A program made the translations under genes and the position numbers. A stretch of DNA of 21,219 nucleotides from Deltaproteobacteria bacterium. GTDB lineage: Bacteria > Desulfobacterota > UBA8473. Below, in pieces: positions 14,703 through 21,219 of this stretch; the stretch's first letter is position 1; each line of letters opens with the position of its first letter. The notes beneath the pieces were generated by a model. It was given only the letters and a program-made list of their open reading frames with translations, made no database searches and was not told where the DNA came from. Location of the stretch: contig JAUXHQ010000002.1 of assembly GCA_030621455.1 (NCBI GenBank), positions 1 to 21,219 of the forward strand, read 5' to 3'.

Positions 14703-16361
14703 ATGGACAAAACGGAAGATATTCGGAAGGATAAAGAGAGGTGGGTTAAGGATTGCCTGAGTAAAAAGCCTGTCAAGGAAGCGAAGTCCGTGTCGGGTTT
14801 TGATCTGGACGTGGTCTACACCCCCGCTGATCTAAATGATTTCGATTATAAGAGGGATTTGGGGTTCCCAGGGGAGTATCCTTATACCAGGGGTGTATAT
14901 GGTCCCATGTACAGGCGTAACCTCTGGACAATGAGGCAGTACGCCGGATTCGGAACTGCGGAAGAGACGAACGAGAGGTTCAACTATCTGTTAAAAGTAG
15001 GGAACACGGGTTTGAGTGTGGCATTCGATCTGGCAACACAGATGGGTTATGACTCGGATGATCCCATGGTTGAAGAAGAGGTTGGCAGGGTTGGTGTTGC
15101 GGTGGACACTGTAAAGGATATGGAAACGATCTTCGCCGGGATGCCACTGGACAAGATAACCACCTCGTTTACAATCAATGGCTGTGCATCCATTATACTG
15201 GCCATGTATGTGGTGGTTGCTGAGAAGCAGGGTGTTCCTCTGGAAAAGGTGGGGGGAACCCTTCAGAATGATATATTGAAGGAGTATATGGCGCGGGGAA
15301 CATGGCTTTATCCTCCGGAGCCGTCCTTGAGGATGGTCACGGATGTTATCGAGTTTTGCACAAAGAACCTTCCAAGGTTTAACCCCATAAGTATCTGTGG
15401 GGGCCATTTGAGAGGCGCCGGGGCAAACCCTGTTCAGGAAGGGGCATACTCCCTGTCGAATGCTATCACTTATGTAGAACGCGCAGTGGAAAGGGGGCTT
15501 GATGTGGACAGCTTCGCCCCCAGGTTGAGTTTTCTCCTTGGCAATCGTGAGGAGTTCTTTGAAGAGATTGCAAAGATGCGCGCGGTCAGGCGTTTGTGGG
15601 CGAGGATCATGAAAGAACGGTTCGGCGCCAAGGACCCTAGGTCCATGATGTTACGGGTTTTTGCAGTTGGGGGAGGCGGAATAGACCTCACCAAAGAACA
15701 GCCTGAGACGAATATTGTCCGGGCGGCCATCGGTACCCTCGGCGTTATACTTGGCGGAGCACAGGCTGTAATGACCTGTCCTTATGACGAGGCATATGCC
15801 ATCCCCACGGAAGAATCGGAACGACTTGCGCTCAGGACCCAGCAGATAATCGCCCATGAGAGCGGCGTAGCAAAGGTAGTGGATCCACTCGGCGGTTCTT
15901 ATTACATTGAGTCTCTCACCAACCGCATAGAGGAAGAGATGAAGAAGATGATGGCCGATGTGGAAAAGAGGGGCGGGATGGTAAAGCTCATAGAGAGCGG
16001 TTATGTTCAGGGAGAAATCCTCAAAGGTGCCTATGAAGAAGAGAAGAAGCTCATATCAGGGGAGAAGGCAAAGGTTGGCGTCAACATGTTCAGGGTTGAG
16101 GAAGAGGAGAGAGACTTCGAGTTACACCAGTTGTCCCCTGAGACCTTTACGAATCAACTCGCCAAGCTCAAGGCCGTGAAAGAGGAGAGGGATGATGAGA
16201 AGGTGAAAGCCTCCCTGGATAGGCTGCGGTCGGCCCTAAAGGGGACTGAAAATACCATCCCCTATGTTATGGATGTGGTCAGAGCGTACGGTACACTTGG
16301 AGAGATCACTGCTGTTATGAAAGATGTTTTCGGCAAGTTCAGAGAGCCTTCAGTAGTCTGA
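14703..16361 (+). CDS. B12-dependent acyl-CoA mutase, large (substrate-binding) subunit, substrate uncertain
   Basis: TIM-barrel subunit of a split adenosylcobalamin mutase of the methylmalonyl-CoA mutase family; it exchanges an acyl-CoA group with a hydrogen on the neighbouring carbon. The ATG at 14703 follows AAGGAGG and gives 552 residues, normal for this subunit type. YPYTRGVYGPMYRRNLWTM, RQYAGFGTAEETN and GLSVAFDLATQMGYDSDDP are intact. Equivalents of P. shermanii Tyr89 (Tyr80), Gln197 (Gln188), Arg207 (Arg198) and His244 (His235) are kept. Tyr243 is Gly234 (SICGGHLRGAG), the HTN segment is MTC (QAVMTCPYDEA), and the LRTHSQTSGWSLT segment is a glycine run (LRVFAVGGGGIDLT). It is probably not a plain methylmalonyl-CoA mutase. 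Tyr/Arg speak against isobutyryl-CoA mutase (Phe/Gln) and the Ile-bearing 2-hydroxyisobutyryl enzyme. Confidence 0.85.
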   Translation: MDKTEDIRKDKERWVKDCLSKKPVKEAKSVSGFDLDVVYTPADLNDFDYKRDLGFPGEYPYTRGVYGPMYRRNLWTMRQYAGFGTAEETNERFNYLLKVGNTGLSVAFDLATQMGYDSDDPMVEEEVGRVGVAVDTVKDMETIFAGMPLDKITTSFTINGCASIILAMYVVVAEKQGVPLEKVGGTLQNDILKEYMARGTWLYPPEPSLRMVTDVIEFCTKNLPRFNPISICGGHLRGAGANPVQEGAYSLSNAITYVERAVERGLDVDSFAPRLSFLLGNREEFFEEIAKMRAVRRLWARIMKERFGAKDPRSMMLRVFAVGGGGIDLTKEQPETNIVRAAIGTLGVILGGAQAVMTCPYDEAYAIPTEESERLALRTQQIIAHESGVAKVVDPLGGSYYIESLTNRIEEEMKKMMADVEKRGGMVKLIESGYVQGEILKGAYEEEKKLISGEKAKVGVNMFRVEEEERDFELHQLSPETFTNQLAKLKAVKEERDDEKVKASLDRLRSALKGTENTIPYVMDVVRAYGTLGEITAVMKDVFGKFREPSVV

Positions 16362-16403
16362 TAGATTGCGGAAAAGTGCACCTCTTGATGGACACTATCT
16401 AAA

Positions 16404-16444
16404 CGCAGCAGGGCACTTTTTCTAAAAGAAAGTGCCCTGCTGCG
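16404..16444 (+). promoter_or_regulatory. Strong 16-pair hairpin between mutase subunit genes
   Basis: A perfect 16-pair stem (arms 16404-16419 and 16429-16444, core GCAGCAGGGCAC) around a 9-base A/T loop, in the 135-base gap between the large- and small-subunit genes. A T-run is lacking after the stem (CAATTCATATC), so a full terminator is doubtful when read left to right. It may act as an mRNA processing or stabilising element, or a partial terminator adjusting the subunit ratio. The next gene has its own strong ribosome-binding site. Confidence 0.6.
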
Positions 16445-16496
16445 CAATTCATATCATAGCTTTTTGAGAGGTTGCTAATTTTGAGGAGGGATTTTT

Positions 16497-16907
16497 ATGG
16501 GTAAAAGAGAGATTCCGATAAGGGTTCTGGTTGCAAAGCCGGGCCTCGACGGCCATGATAGGGGGGCAAAGGTTGTAGTGAGGGCACTGAGAGATGCAGG
16601 GATGGAAGTGATTTATACCGGCTTACATCAAAGCGTTGATCAAGTTGTGGCCACGGCTATTCAAGAGGATGTGGACGTTATCGGGCTCAGCATACTGAAC
16701 GGTGTTCATATCCCTATCTCCAAAAAAATTATTATGAAACTTAAGGAAAAGGGCGTTGAAGATAGGTTAATTACGGTTGGAGGGGTGATACCGACAAAAG
16801 AGGATGAAGAGGAATTGAAGAGAATAGGCGTGCATGGTGTTTTCCCCACATCTACGCCCTTTGATGTCATAGTGGATTTCATTGAAAGCAATGTGCACCC
16901 TCGGTAG
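16497..16907 (+). CDS. B12-binding small subunit of the acyl-CoA mutase
   Basis: Rossmann-like cobalamin-binding domain that pairs with the large subunit. It has 136 residues, the standard size for split mutases. KPGLDGHDRGAKVV carries the DxHxxG B12 motif (Asp18, His20, Gly23), with His20 the expected lower axial ligand of cobalt. Further cobalamin-domain motifs are GLSILNGVH and the VGGVIPTKEDEE segment, with VFPTSTPFDVIVDFI at the end. GAGGAGGG precedes the ATG. A strong hairpin separates it from the large-subunit gene. It fits methylmalonyl- and hydroxyisobutyryl-type small subunits equally well, so the partner gives the substrate clue, not this protein. Confidence 0.93.
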   Translation: MGKREIPIRVLVAKPGLDGHDRGAKVVVRALRDAGMEVIYTGLHQSVDQVVATAIQEDVDVIGLSILNGVHIPISKKIIMKLKEKGVEDRLITVGGVIPTKEDEEELKRIGVHGVFPTSTPFDVIVDFIESNVHPR

Positions 16908-16940
16908 TTTGGACTCTACCTATAAATGAACTCCCGAGAA

Positions 16941-16954
16941 AATGAGCACTCATT
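16941..16954. promoter_or_regulatory. 14-base near-palindrome before the first MmgE/PrpD gene
   Basis: AATGAG-CA-CTCATT, two perfect 6-base arms around 2 bases, 46 bases before the gene start. It could be an operator or a small RNA stem. It does not resemble the 12711 palindrome, and no regulator consensus is recognised. Confidence 0.2.
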
Positions 16955-16999
16955 AGGTGCCACCCCGGGCAGGGACTAACCTTAGTAAAGGAGATAAAG

Positions 17000-18361
17000 A
17001 TGGCTACTACGGAAAAACTCGCCGGTTTCATAGTGGAAACAGGTTTCGACAGTATCCCTCCTGAAGGGATCGAGGTTGTCAAGAGGGTTTCTCTCGATTG
17101 TCTGGGGGCAACATTGGCGGGTTATGATCACCCAATGGGGAAGATAATAACCGACTTTGTAGGAGAGTCAGGCGCATCTCCCAGAGCAACGGTGATAGGG
17201 GCGGAATTAAAGGCTTCTCCCGCTGATGCGGCTCTTGCCAATGGAACGATGGCCCATGCCCTCGATTACGACGATTACAGCCTGGAATTGTGTGGTCATC
17301 CGAGCGTATCTCTTTTGCCTGCCATTCTTGCCTTAGGTGAAGACCGGGGAATTTCAGGGAAGAAGGCCATAGAGGCTTACGTTATCGGTTTTGAGGTGGA
17401 ATCGAAGCTCGGATCAGGACTCAATCTGAGACACTATGAGTTAGGCTGGCATGCAACCTGTACCTTAGGCACGATGGGCGCAGCGGCTGCCTGTTGTGCA
17501 ATGCTGGGATTGGACATGGAGAAAACGAGGATGGCGTTGGGTATCGCCGCGTCTGAAGCCGGGGGTCTGAGACAAAATTTCGGGACCATGACCAAACCCT
17601 TCCATGCCGGTCTGTCCGCCCGCAATGGTTTAATTGCCGCTGTACTGGCAGAAAAAGGCTTCACCGCTGATAAAAATATAATGGAAGCGGAATATGGATT
17701 CTGCAATCTATTTTGTGGGAAAGGGGAATATGACCCGGAAACCATAACAGGAAATCTCGGGGACCCCTTTGCGATTTTGAAGCCCGGCATCAGCATAAAG
17801 CCATACCCTTCATGCGGCGGCACCCATACGGCTTTGGATGCAATGCTGTATCTGGTCAATGAGCATGACATCAAACCCGAAGATGTTGAAGCGATTAATG
17901 TAGATGCCAATGAGTTACTCCCGAAAGTCTTGATTCATTCCAGACCCCAAAGCGGTCTGGAGGGAAAATTCAGTATGGAGTTTTGCACTGCCGTAGCCAT
18001 TCTGGAGAGGAGAGCTGGGCTTGAACAGTTCACCGACGAAAAAGCGAAGGATCCTAAGGTGGTGGAACTTGTGAAGAAGGTGACCATGACCACATCACCC
18101 GAATTGAAGGTAGATGGGGCTGTTGCCTCTGTTCCGGTGAATGTGGTGGTGAAGCTCAAGGATGGGAAGGAATTCTCCCGTCGGGTCGATATAGCCAAGG
18201 GTAACCCTGCTGTCCCTTTGAGCCGGGAGGAGGTGGCAGAAAAATTTAAGGATTGCGCTCGGCCCGTCCTTTCTGCGGAAAAATCGGCACGTGTTGTAGA
18301 ACTCATGGACAACCTGGAAACCCTGGGAGATATTAAGGCGTTGATGGAACTGGTGGCTTGA
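17000..18361 (+). CDS. MmgE/PrpD family protein (2-methylcitrate dehydratase-like), complete
   Basis: Cytosolic lyase-like protein of the family that includes 2-methylcitrate dehydratase (PrpD) and cis-aconitate decarboxylase. It has 453 residues, the family size. Family positions present are HALDYDD (Asp91, Asp92), GHPS (His100), GWHATCTLG (His151), FGTMTKPFHAG (Lys199, His202), PYPSCGGTHTALDA (His276) and GLEGKFS. These resemble the decarboxylase active-site set (Asp, His, His, Lys, His). AAAGGAG precedes the ATG. No citrate synthase or methylisocitrate lyase is nearby, so a propionate methylcitrate role is unlikely. I infer action on a di- or tricarboxylate intermediate of the mutase pathway; the reaction (dehydration, epimerisation or decarboxylation) cannot be told. 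Confidence 0.88.
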   Translation: MATTEKLAGFIVETGFDSIPPEGIEVVKRVSLDCLGATLAGYDHPMGKIITDFVGESGASPRATVIGAELKASPADAALANGTMAHALDYDDYSLELCGHPSVSLLPAILALGEDRGISGKKAIEAYVIGFEVESKLGSGLNLRHYELGWHATCTLGTMGAAAACCAMLGLDMEKTRMALGIAASEAGGLRQNFGTMTKPFHAGLSARNGLIAAVLAEKGFTADKNIMEAEYGFCNLFCGKGEYDPETITGNLGDPFAILKPGISIKPYPSCGGTHTALDAMLYLVNEHDIKPEDVEAINVDANELLPKVLIHSRPQSGLEGKFSMEFCTAVAILERRAGLEQFTDEKAKDPKVVELVKKVTMTTSPELKVDGAVASVPVNVVVKLKDGKEFSRRVDIAKGNPAVPLSREEVAEKFKDCARPVLSAEKSARVVELMDNLETLGDIKALMELVA

Positions 18362-18533
18362 AAACATGACGTGGGTATGTTATAGATGTTTATCAGAGGA
18401 TGGGCCGAATATTAGGCAGATTGGGTTAAGTCTGGCTGCTGGCACAGAAGATTCGGCATCATAACCGATTGAGATCGAATGATAGGGAGCTTTGAATTCA
18501 AAGAAGATTAAGTGAGAAAGGAGGAGGGTAATT

Positions 18534-20099
18534 GTGGAATGGGATATTGGACGCATAACCAGTAAAAGGGCCATACTAACCCCGGACAAGACAGTTTTTA
18601 TATATGAGGATAGCCCTGTCACATACAAAGAGCTGAACGACAATGTCAACCGCATCGCTCACTGTCTGAAGGAGAAGGGGCTCAAGAACGGTGATCGAAT
18701 TGCCGTCTTGTCTTTGAACTGCCCTGAGTTTCTCGAGGTATATTTTGCTGCTGCGAAGCTCGGTGCTATCTTTGTCCCTATGAATTTTCGGCTGGTGGCG
18801 CCTGAAGTTGAATACCAGCTTAACCAAAGTGGCTCGAGCTTTTTTTTGTTCCATGATGTGTTCACCGGAATAGCCGATTCCATCCGTTCCAAGGTAAAAG
18901 TGGGGAAGGATAATTTCATTTATATTAAGAGCGGGAAGTCCGAGGTGCCCGGGTGCCCGTCATGGGCCACAGACTACCACGACCTTGTCAAGGATTCTTC
19001 CACGGATGAACCAACTCCGGAAAAAACCGTTGACCTGGATGATATACTTGCCATCATTTATACATCAGGCACTACCGGTGCACCGAAGGGGGCGTCGGTT
19101 TCCCACCTGCAGACCTATTTTAAGAACGTTCAGATCATGAATTACATGGATATGCGATCCGACGATCTGTTTCTTGCACAGTTGCCTCTCTTTCATTCCG
19201 GGGGGCTCTTTGTAGTCACCACACCTGTTTTATGGAGAGGTGCCAGTATGCTCCTGAGGCAAGATTTCGATCCGGCACAGTTTGCTGAAGATATCGGAAA
19301 GCACAGTCCGACCATAATAATTGCCCTGACCACAATGTGGCGGTTCGTCCTCGAGACGGGAAGGCTTGATAGTATCGACACAAGCAGTGTGAGGGTCGTC
19401 TTCGGAGGTGGAGAGAGAACTCCGGTAACTCTACTGGACGAACTGGCGGCAAGGGGGCTTCGTTTGCAGCAAGGGTTTGGTCAGACAGAGAACTCTGCTA
19501 TGATGATGTTGCCCAAAGAAGATATTGCGAGAAAACAGGGCTCCATCGGCATACCAGGGTTCTCAACCGAGGTCTGGATAGCGGATGATGACTGGAATAA
19601 GCTTCCTCCCGGTAAGATCGGCCGGATTGTATGCAAGGGCCCCACGAGGATGACCGGCTATTGGGATATGCCTGATAGGACAAGCGAGGCCATAGTCAAT
19701 GGTGTGCTTGATACCGGTGACTTGGGTTACATAGATGAGGAAGGTTACTTTTATATGGTGGATCGGGCTAAGGACATGTATCGTAGCGGAGGTGAAAATG
19801 TCTACCCTGCGGATGCGGAAAAGGCCCTGCTGGAAAATCCCAAGGTCATGAATGTCTCAATCATAGGTGTGCCGGATGACAGGTGGGGTGAGACGGGTAA
19901 GGCCTTTATTGCCCTCAAAGAAGGGGAGACCATTACCCTTGAAGAGGTCCACGATTTCCTCAAAGGGAAGGTGGCCAAGTATAAGTTTCCCATGCATCTG
20001 GAATTAATGAAAGAACTTCCCTTGACAGCTACCGGCAAGGTCAAGAAGGTGGAGTTGAAAGAGAAGGAGCAAAAGCGCCGGGAAGCCGAAGAAGGATAG
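18534..20099 (+). CDS. AMP-forming acyl-CoA ligase (ANL superfamily)
   Basis: ATP-dependent CoA ligase that activates a carboxylic acid through an acyl-adenylate. It has 521 residues with both domains. The N-terminal core has the P-loop motif IYTSGTTGAPKGA (Lys185 region), GFGQTENSAMM (adenine/substrate loop), DTGDLGYIDEEGYFYMVDRAKD with the hinge aspartate, and GGENVYPADAEKAL. The C-terminal lysine of LPLTATGKVKK is the adenylation residue. The GTG start is supported by AGGAGGAGGG. Placement between the mutase and second MmgE/PrpD gene suggests that it loads the pathway's acid substrate, like the ligase in 2-hydroxyisobutyrate operons. The substrate is unknown; the pocket cannot be read from sequence alone. 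Confidence 0.92.
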   Translation: MEWDIGRITSKRAILTPDKTVFIYEDSPVTYKELNDNVNRIAHCLKEKGLKNGDRIAVLSLNCPEFLEVYFAAAKLGAIFVPMNFRLVAPEVEYQLNQSGSSFFLFHDVFTGIADSIRSKVKVGKDNFIYIKSGKSEVPGCPSWATDYHDLVKDSSTDEPTPEKTVDLDDILAIIYTSGTTGAPKGASVSHLQTYFKNVQIMNYMDMRSDDLFLAQLPLFHSGGLFVVTTPVLWRGASMLLRQDFDPAQFAEDIGKHSPTIIIALTTMWRFVLETGRLDSIDTSSVRVVFGGGERTPVTLLDELAARGLRLQQGFGQTENSAMMMLPKEDIARKQGSIGIPGFSTEVWIADDDWNKLPPGKIGRIVCKGPTRMTGYWDMPDRTSEAIVNGVLDTGDLGYIDEEGYFYMVDRAKDMYRSGGENVYPADAEKALLENPKVMNVSIIGVPDDRWGETGKAFIALKEGETITLEEVHDFLKGKVAKYKFPMHLELMKELPLTATGKVKKVELKEKEQKRREAEEG

Positions 20100-20186
20100 G
20101 CGTTGTCACAGGCGGCATCCCATGAGGGGTTGAGACGGAGTTCTTCATGGAGGTGGTGCAATCACACAACCTTTTAGGAGGCAAAT

Positions 20187-21219
20187 ATGGAAGAAAAACC
20201 GATGGAGGTAACGAGGACAATTGCCCGTTTTATAACTGAGACGGACAGTTCCCAGATCCCTGCCGAGGTTTACAATCATGCGAAGGTCTGTTTCCTGGAT
20301 TGGCTCGGCGTTACCCTGGCAGGAAAAGACGAACCCCTTGTAGTAAAGCTAATAAAGTATACCGGTCTCATGGGTGGAAATGAACAGGCATCCGTCCTTG
20401 GACACGGTATAAAAAGATCGGTGGAGCACGCTGCGTTGATAAACGGCGCTGCATCCCATGCCTTAGATTATGACGATTCGCTTCTGCCCTTCCAGGGACA
20501 CCCATCAGTGACTCTATTCCCATCGGTCTTGGCACTCTCCGAATGGAAAGGGAAGAGTGGCTCTGATTTTATGACGGCTTATATCATAGGGCTGAAGGCA
20601 GGCTCGTGCGTGGGGTTATGTGCAGGCATGGGACACTATATGGCAGGATGGCACGGAACCTCGACCATGGGTCACCTTGCATCCGCGGCGGCTTCGGCAA
20701 GGGTCCTGGGGCTTGATGAGCAACAGACCGTATTCGCTCTGGGGATCGCCGGGACGCAGGCCTCAGGGTTAAAAAGGGTATTCGGAACCATGTGTAAGCC
20801 GTTTCATGCAGGGAAATCATCGATGGCCGGTTTGATGTCTGCCCTCCTCGCGGGTGAGGGTTTTACGAGCGCAGAGGACATACTCGAAGGTCAGCACGGG
20901 TTCTTACAGGTCTTGCAGGGACAGATGAATATAGACGTTCTCGGTACCCTTGGGAAGACCTGGGAGATTGACAACATGGCACAGAAATACCACGCCTCCT
21001 GCCATGCCACCCATTCTCCTATCGAAGCAGCTTTGGAAATTGTGAAGAAAGAAGGCCTGAACCCTGACGAGATCAAATCGATGAAGATCTATTGCTCTGA
21101 ACTCGCCATAGATGCCGCCGGGAAACCAGCCCCATCCACGGGTCTGGAAGGTAAATTCAGTATTTCCTATTGTGTGGCCAATGCTCTGCTGAGGGGCAAT
21201 ACAGGTATGCAGGCGTTCA
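20187..21219 (+). CDS. Second MmgE/PrpD family protein (3' end outside window)
   Basis: First 344 codons of a paralogue of the 17000-18361 gene; the frame is open to the window end. The AGGAGG at 20176-20181 sets the ATG. The same family positions occur: HALDYDD (Asp96, Asp97), GHPS (His105), GWHGTSTMG (His156), FGTMCKPFHAG (Lys204, His207), a YHASCHATHSPIEAA segment and GLEGKFSISYC. It is clearly diverged from its neighbour outside these blocks, so it is not a recent duplication. Two adjacent family members suggest two steps on related compounds or a mixed complex. The missing C-terminus prevents judging whether it is intact. Confidence 0.87.
   Translation, partial: MEEKPMEVTRTIARFITETDSSQIPAEVYNHAKVCFLDWLGVTLAGKDEPLVVKLIKYTGLMGGNEQASVLGHGIKRSVEHAALINGAASHALDYDDSLLPFQGHPSVTLFPSVLALSEWKGKSGSDFMTAYIIGLKAGSCVGLCAGMGHYMAGWHGTSTMGHLASAAASARVLGLDEQQTVFALGIAGTQASGLKRVFGTMCKPFHAGKSSMAGLMSALLAGEGFTSAEDILEGQHGFLQVLQGQMNIDVLGTLGKTWEIDNMAQKYHASCHATHSPIEAALEIVKKEGLNPDEIKSMKIYCSELAIDAAGKPAPSTGLEGKFSISYCVANALLRGNTGMQAF

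Noticed and set aside
16404..16444. Standard intrinsic terminator
   Set aside because: The stem is excellent but no T-run follows, and the next gene belongs to the same enzyme.
14703..16907. Plain methylmalonyl-CoA mutase for propionate metabolism
   Set aside because: Gly at the Tyr243 position, altered HTN and SQTSGW segments, and the absence of carboxylase or epimerase genes make this less likely, though not excluded.

Overview
The window reads as chromosomal DNA of an anaerobic bacterium of the former Deltaproteobacteria (Desulfobacterota or Syntrophobacterales type). The case rests on gene order: fabF-rpiB-glyA-dCMP deaminase-nrdR-ribD-ribE-ribBA-ribH-nusB is, from memory, the arrangement in Geobacter- and Desulfo-type genomes. 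An ETF gene, a B12-dependent acyl-CoA mutase and MmgE/PrpD proteins fit an acid-degrading anaerobe. All convincing genes lie on the plus strand. This assignment is inference; no 16S or other marker is present.

Region 1 (1-4282) holds the 3' end of etfA, then fabD, fabG, acpP and fabF, which form a fatty-acid synthesis block. Two larger gaps interrupt it. One holds a 43-codon candidate small ORF, the other a palindromic repeat-like element. Region 2 (4311-6590) holds rpiB, glyA and a dCMP deaminase, followed by a 520-base gap with a long inverted repeat. Region 3 (7113-12509) holds nrdR, a complete riboflavin set (ribD, ribE, ribBA, ribH), nusB and a standalone M17 aminopeptidase N-terminal domain. 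A second palindromic element sits between ribH and nusB.

Region 4 (12711 to the end) is a different kind of DNA: a catabolic cluster. A 16-bp perfect palindrome precedes a GntR/FCD regulator. Then come a MeaB-type GTPase, the large and small subunits of a split B12-dependent acyl-CoA mutase, an MmgE/PrpD protein, an acyl-CoA ligase and a second MmgE/PrpD protein cut by the window end. The likely logic is that the ligase activates an organic acid to its CoA ester, the mutase with its MeaB chaperone rearranges the carbon skeleton, and the MmgE/PrpD proteins act on a di- or tricarboxylate intermediate.

The mutase keeps the residues equivalent to methylmalonyl-CoA mutase Tyr89, Gln197, Arg207 and His244. 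It has Gly in place of Tyr243 and rewritten loops elsewhere in the active site. It is therefore probably not an ordinary methylmalonyl-CoA mutase, and this cluster is the best candidate in the window for an undescribed pathway.
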